From Membranipora membranacea (lineage: Eukaryota; Bryozoa; Gymnolaemata; Cheilostomatida; Membraniporidae): 64,000 bases of DNA. Where the stretch lies: NCBI GenBank assembly GCA_914767715.1, contig OU612074.1, positions 6,215,501 through 6,279,500 of the forward strand. Direction: 5' to 3'. Position numbers and translations under genes: made by a program. This document shows positions 60,801 to 64,000 of the stretch, piece by piece. A model generated the notes under the pieces. That model saw only the letters and a program-made list of their open reading frames with translations, had not been told where the DNA came from and searched no databases. How positions within the stretch are numbered: the first letter of the stretch is position 1; each line of letters begins with the position of its first letter.

Positions 60801-63800
60801 ACCTCCTTAGAATCGCTTGAACTTCTGTTTTCAGGTTTGCAACTAGGCCATCATATCTCACTTCGAATACTAGCTCCCTGCCATGATGACTTTTAAAGTT
60901 TGGAAATTGCCAGAAATCAGCAAAAACTCATAGGTACGGTATGAGGCAAATAAGCCAGATTTTTCGGGTTCAAAATCTTACCTGCTTAGAATCGCTTGAA
61001 CTTCTGTTTACAGGTTTGCAACTAGGCCCTCACATCACACCTTAAACATTACATAAGCAAAATTTTGTTGGCTGGAAATCTTACTTCCTTAGAATCGCTT
61101 AAAATTCTGTTTTCAGGTTTTCAAATAAGCCCTCGTATCACACTTTAAATATAAGCTCCCTGCGATGATGACTTTTAGAGTTGAGAAATTGCCAGAAATC
61201 AGTAAAAACTCATAGGTACGGAATGGTCCAAATTAGCCAGATTTTTAGGCTGAAAATCTTACTTCCTTAGACTCGCTTGAAGTTTCGTTTTCAGGTTTGC
61301 ATCTAGGCCCTTATATCACACCTTAAATATTAGCTCCCTGCGACGATGACTTTAGAGTTGAGAAATTGCCAGAATTTGACAAAAACTCATATGTACGGTA
61401 TTGGGCAAAGAAGCCAGATTTTTTGGGCTGAAAATCTTTCCTCTTTAGAATTGCTTGAACTTCTGTTTTCAGGTTTGCAACTAGGCCCTCATATCACACC
61501 TTAAATATTAGCTCCCTGCGACGATGACTTTAAGAGTTGGGAAATTGCCAGAAATCGGCAAGAATTCATAGGTACGGTATGGGGCAAATAAGCCAAATTT
61601 TGTTGGCTGAGAATCTTACTCCCTTAGAGTCGCTTAAAATTCTGTTTTCAGGTTTGCAACTAGGCCCTCATGTCACACCTTAAATATTAGCTCCCTGCGA
61701 CGATGACTTTAAGAGTTGGGAAATTGCCAGAAATCGGCAAGGATTCATAGGTACGGTATGGGGCTAATAATTCAGATTTTTCGGGCTGAAAATCTTACCT
61801 CCTTAGAATCGCTTTAACTTCTGTTTTAAGGTTTGCAACTAGGCCGTCATGTCTCACTTTGAATATTAGCTCCCTTCCATGATGACTTTAAGAGTTGGGA
61901 AATTGCCAGAACTCAGTACAATCTCATAGATACTGTATGGGGCAAATAATTCAGATTTTTCGGGCTGAAAATCTTACCTCCTTAGAATCGCTTTAACTTC
62001 TGTTTTAAGGTTTGCAACTAGGCCGTCATATCTCACTTTGAATATTAGCTCCCTGCCATGATGACTTTTAGAGTTGGGAAATTGCCAGAAAATCAGCAAA
62101 ACCTCATAAGTACGGTAGGAGGCAAATAAGCCAGATTTTTTGGGCTGAAAATCTTACCTCCTTAGAATCGCTTGAACTTCTGTTTTCAGGTTTGCAACTA
62201 GGCGGTTATATCTCACTTTGAATATTAGCTCCCTGCCACGATGACTTTTAGAGTTGAGAAATTGCCAGAAAATCAGCAAAAACTCATAGGTACGGTATGA
62301 GGCAAACAAGCCAGATTTTTTGGGCTGAAAATCTTACCTCCTTAGAATCGCTTGAACTTCTGTTTTCAGGCTTGCAACTAGCCCTCATATCACACCTTAA
62401 ATATTAGCTCCCTGCGGCGATGACTTTTAGAGTTAGGAAATTGCCAGAAATCAACAAAAACTCATAGGTAGGGTATTGGACAAATAAGCCAGATATTTGG
62501 GGCTGAAAATCTTACTCCCTTAGAATCCCTCAAAATTCTGTTTTCAGGTTTGCATCTAGGCCCTCATATCACACCTTAAATGTTAGCTCCCTGCGACGAT
62601 GACTTTTAGAGTTTGGAAATTGCCAGAATTTGGCAAAAACTCATATGTACGGTATGGGGCAAATAAGCCAGATTTTTTGGGCTCAAAATCTTTCCTCTTT
62701 AGAATCGCTTGAAATTCTGTTTTCAGGTTTGCAACTAGGCTCTCATGTCATACCTTAAATATTTGCTCCCTGCAACGATGATTTTTAGAGTTGGGAAATG
62801 GCCAGTAATCAGCAAAAACTTTTAGGTACGGTGTTGGGCTAATAAGCTAGATTTTTTTAGGCTGAAAATCTTACTCATTTAGAATCGCTTAAAATTCTGT
62901 TTTCAGGTTTGCAACTAGGCCCTCATATCATGCTTTTAATATTAGCTCCCTGCGACGATGACTTTTATAGCTGGAAAATTGCCAGAAATCAGCAAAACCT
63001 TATAGGTACGGTATTGGGCAAGTAAGCCATATTTTCTGGGCTGAAAATCTTACTCTCGTAGAATCGCTTAAAATTCTGTTTTCAGGTTTGTAACTAAGCC
63101 CTTACTTATATCAAACCTTAAATATTAGATCCCTGCGACGATGGCTTTTAGAGTTGGGAAATTGCCAGAAATCAGCAAAAACTGATAGGTACGGTATAAG
63201 GCAACTAAGCCAAATTTTGTTGGCTGGAAATCTTACTGCCTTAAAATCGCTTAAAATTCTGTTTTCAGGTACGCAACTAAGCCCTTATATCACACCTTAA
63301 ATATTAGCTCCCTGCGACGATGGCTTTTAGAGTTTAGAAATTGCCAGAAATCAGTAAAACCTTATAGGTACGGTATTGGGCAAATAATCCAGATTTTTCG
63401 GTCTGAAAATCTTACCTCCTTAGAATCGCTCGAGTTTCTGTTTTCAGGTTTGCAACTAGGCCGTCATATCACACCGTAAATATTAGCTCCATGCGACGAT
63501 GGATTTTAGAGTAGGGAAATTGCCAGAAATCAGCAAAAACTCATAGGTACGGTATGGGGCAAATAAGCCAAATTTTGTTGGCTGGAAGTCTTACTTCCTT
63601 AGAATCACTTATAATTCTGTTTTCAGGTTTGCAACTAAGCTCTTACTTATATCACACCTTAAATATTAGCTCCATGCGACGATGACTTTGAGAGTTGGAA
63701 AATTGCAAGAAATCAGCGAAAATTCATATGTACGGTATGGGGCAAATAAGCCAGATCCTTTGGGCTCAAAATCTTACTTCCGTAGAATCGCTTAAAATTC

Positions 63801-64000
63801 TGTTTTCAGGTTTGCAACTAGGCCGTCATATCTCACTTTGAATATTAGCTCCCTGCCATGATGACTTATAGAGTTGGGAAGTTGCCAGACAATCAGAAAA
63901 AACTCATGGGTACGGTATGAGGCAAATAAGCCAGACTTTTTGGGCTGAAAATCTTACCTCCTTAGAATCGCTTGAACTTCTGTTTTCAGGTTTGCAACTA
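57895..64000 (+). repeat. Satellite array, monomer about 180 bp, continues past the window
   Basis: About 33-34 head-to-tail monomers of 179-185 bp. Each carries GAAATTGCCAGAAATC, CATAGGTACGGTATGGGGC, TTAGAATCGCTTAAAATTCTG, CAGGTTTGCAACTAGGCCCT and TTAAATATTAGCTCCCTGCG. The first monomers (57.9-58.2 kb) are the most diverged, as usual at an array edge. Open frames of 110 codons at 58563 and 59638 are by-products of monomer length and are not genes. Confidence 0.95.
58200..59999 (+). repeat. Higher-order repeat within the satellite
   Basis: A four-monomer block (start points 58200, 58379, 58564, 58744) repeats almost identically from 58920. Shortened versions follow: three monomers from 58920 to 59459, then a fused block to 59999. 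Hybrid monomers sit at the junctions. Confidence 0.8.

Noticed and set aside
1-64000. CRISPR array, prokaryotic operon, phage or integrated virus
   Set aside because: The repeats lack CRISPR spacing, genes are spliced with eukaryotic signals, and the only reverse transcriptases are non-LTR types without capsid, protease or envelope neighbours.

Overview
This is a eukaryotic window, most likely from an invertebrate animal. It carries spliced genes with GT-AG introns of a few hundred bases to about 2 kb, AT-rich non-coding DNA, TATA boxes before small secreted-protein genes, AATAAA signals, decayed jockey/CR1-type non-LTR retrotransposons, tRNA-derived SINE candidates, small foldback elements and a satellite array. 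Three genes are recognisable homologues of conserved animal genes: CREBRF, ELP6 and RWDD1. The phylum cannot be fixed from sequence alone. No bacterial, phage or CRISPR content was seen. All gene models were assembled by eye from splice sites with matching codon phase, with no transcript or database support.

Layout. 0.1-0.8 kb (-): a 90-residue secreted peptide with four C-terminal cysteines. 0.8-10.3 kb: no intact gene; degenerate duplications and two retrotransposon relics. 10.4-15.6 kb (+): a 299-residue secreted Asn/Gly-rich protein built from repeated exons of about 30 codons carrying a G-N-C-x-G-N-C motif. 15.98-18.9 kb (-): a CREBRF-like bZIP-related regulator, convergent with the previous gene. 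21.0-23.9 kb (-): Elongator subunit ELP6. 26.1-31.8 kb (+): RWDD1, head-to-head with ELP6. 33.9-37.9 kb (+): a 105-residue prepropeptide with an eight-cysteine knottin pattern. 42.0-45.4 kb (+): a 603-residue secreted protein with about 60 Gly-Pro-Gly-Asn-Gly repeats, a Val-Pro-rich linker and two thrombospondin type 1 (TSP1) domains. 49.9-52.8 kb: a broken inverted paralogue of that gene. 40.9, 47.2-48.6 and 56.5-56.9 kb: further retrotransposon 3' ends. 57.9 kb to the window end: a satellite of about 180 bp with a locally visible higher-order repeat.

The housekeeping genes (CREBRF-like, ELP6, RWDD1) sit together in the middle. Four unrecognised or lineage-specific secreted proteins flank them: the four-Cys peptide, the GNC-repeat protein, the knottin-like peptide and the GPGNG/TSP1 protein. 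These four, and the rearranged paralogue of the last, are the most novel content. There is no operon-like organisation and no evidence that the secreted proteins act in one pathway.
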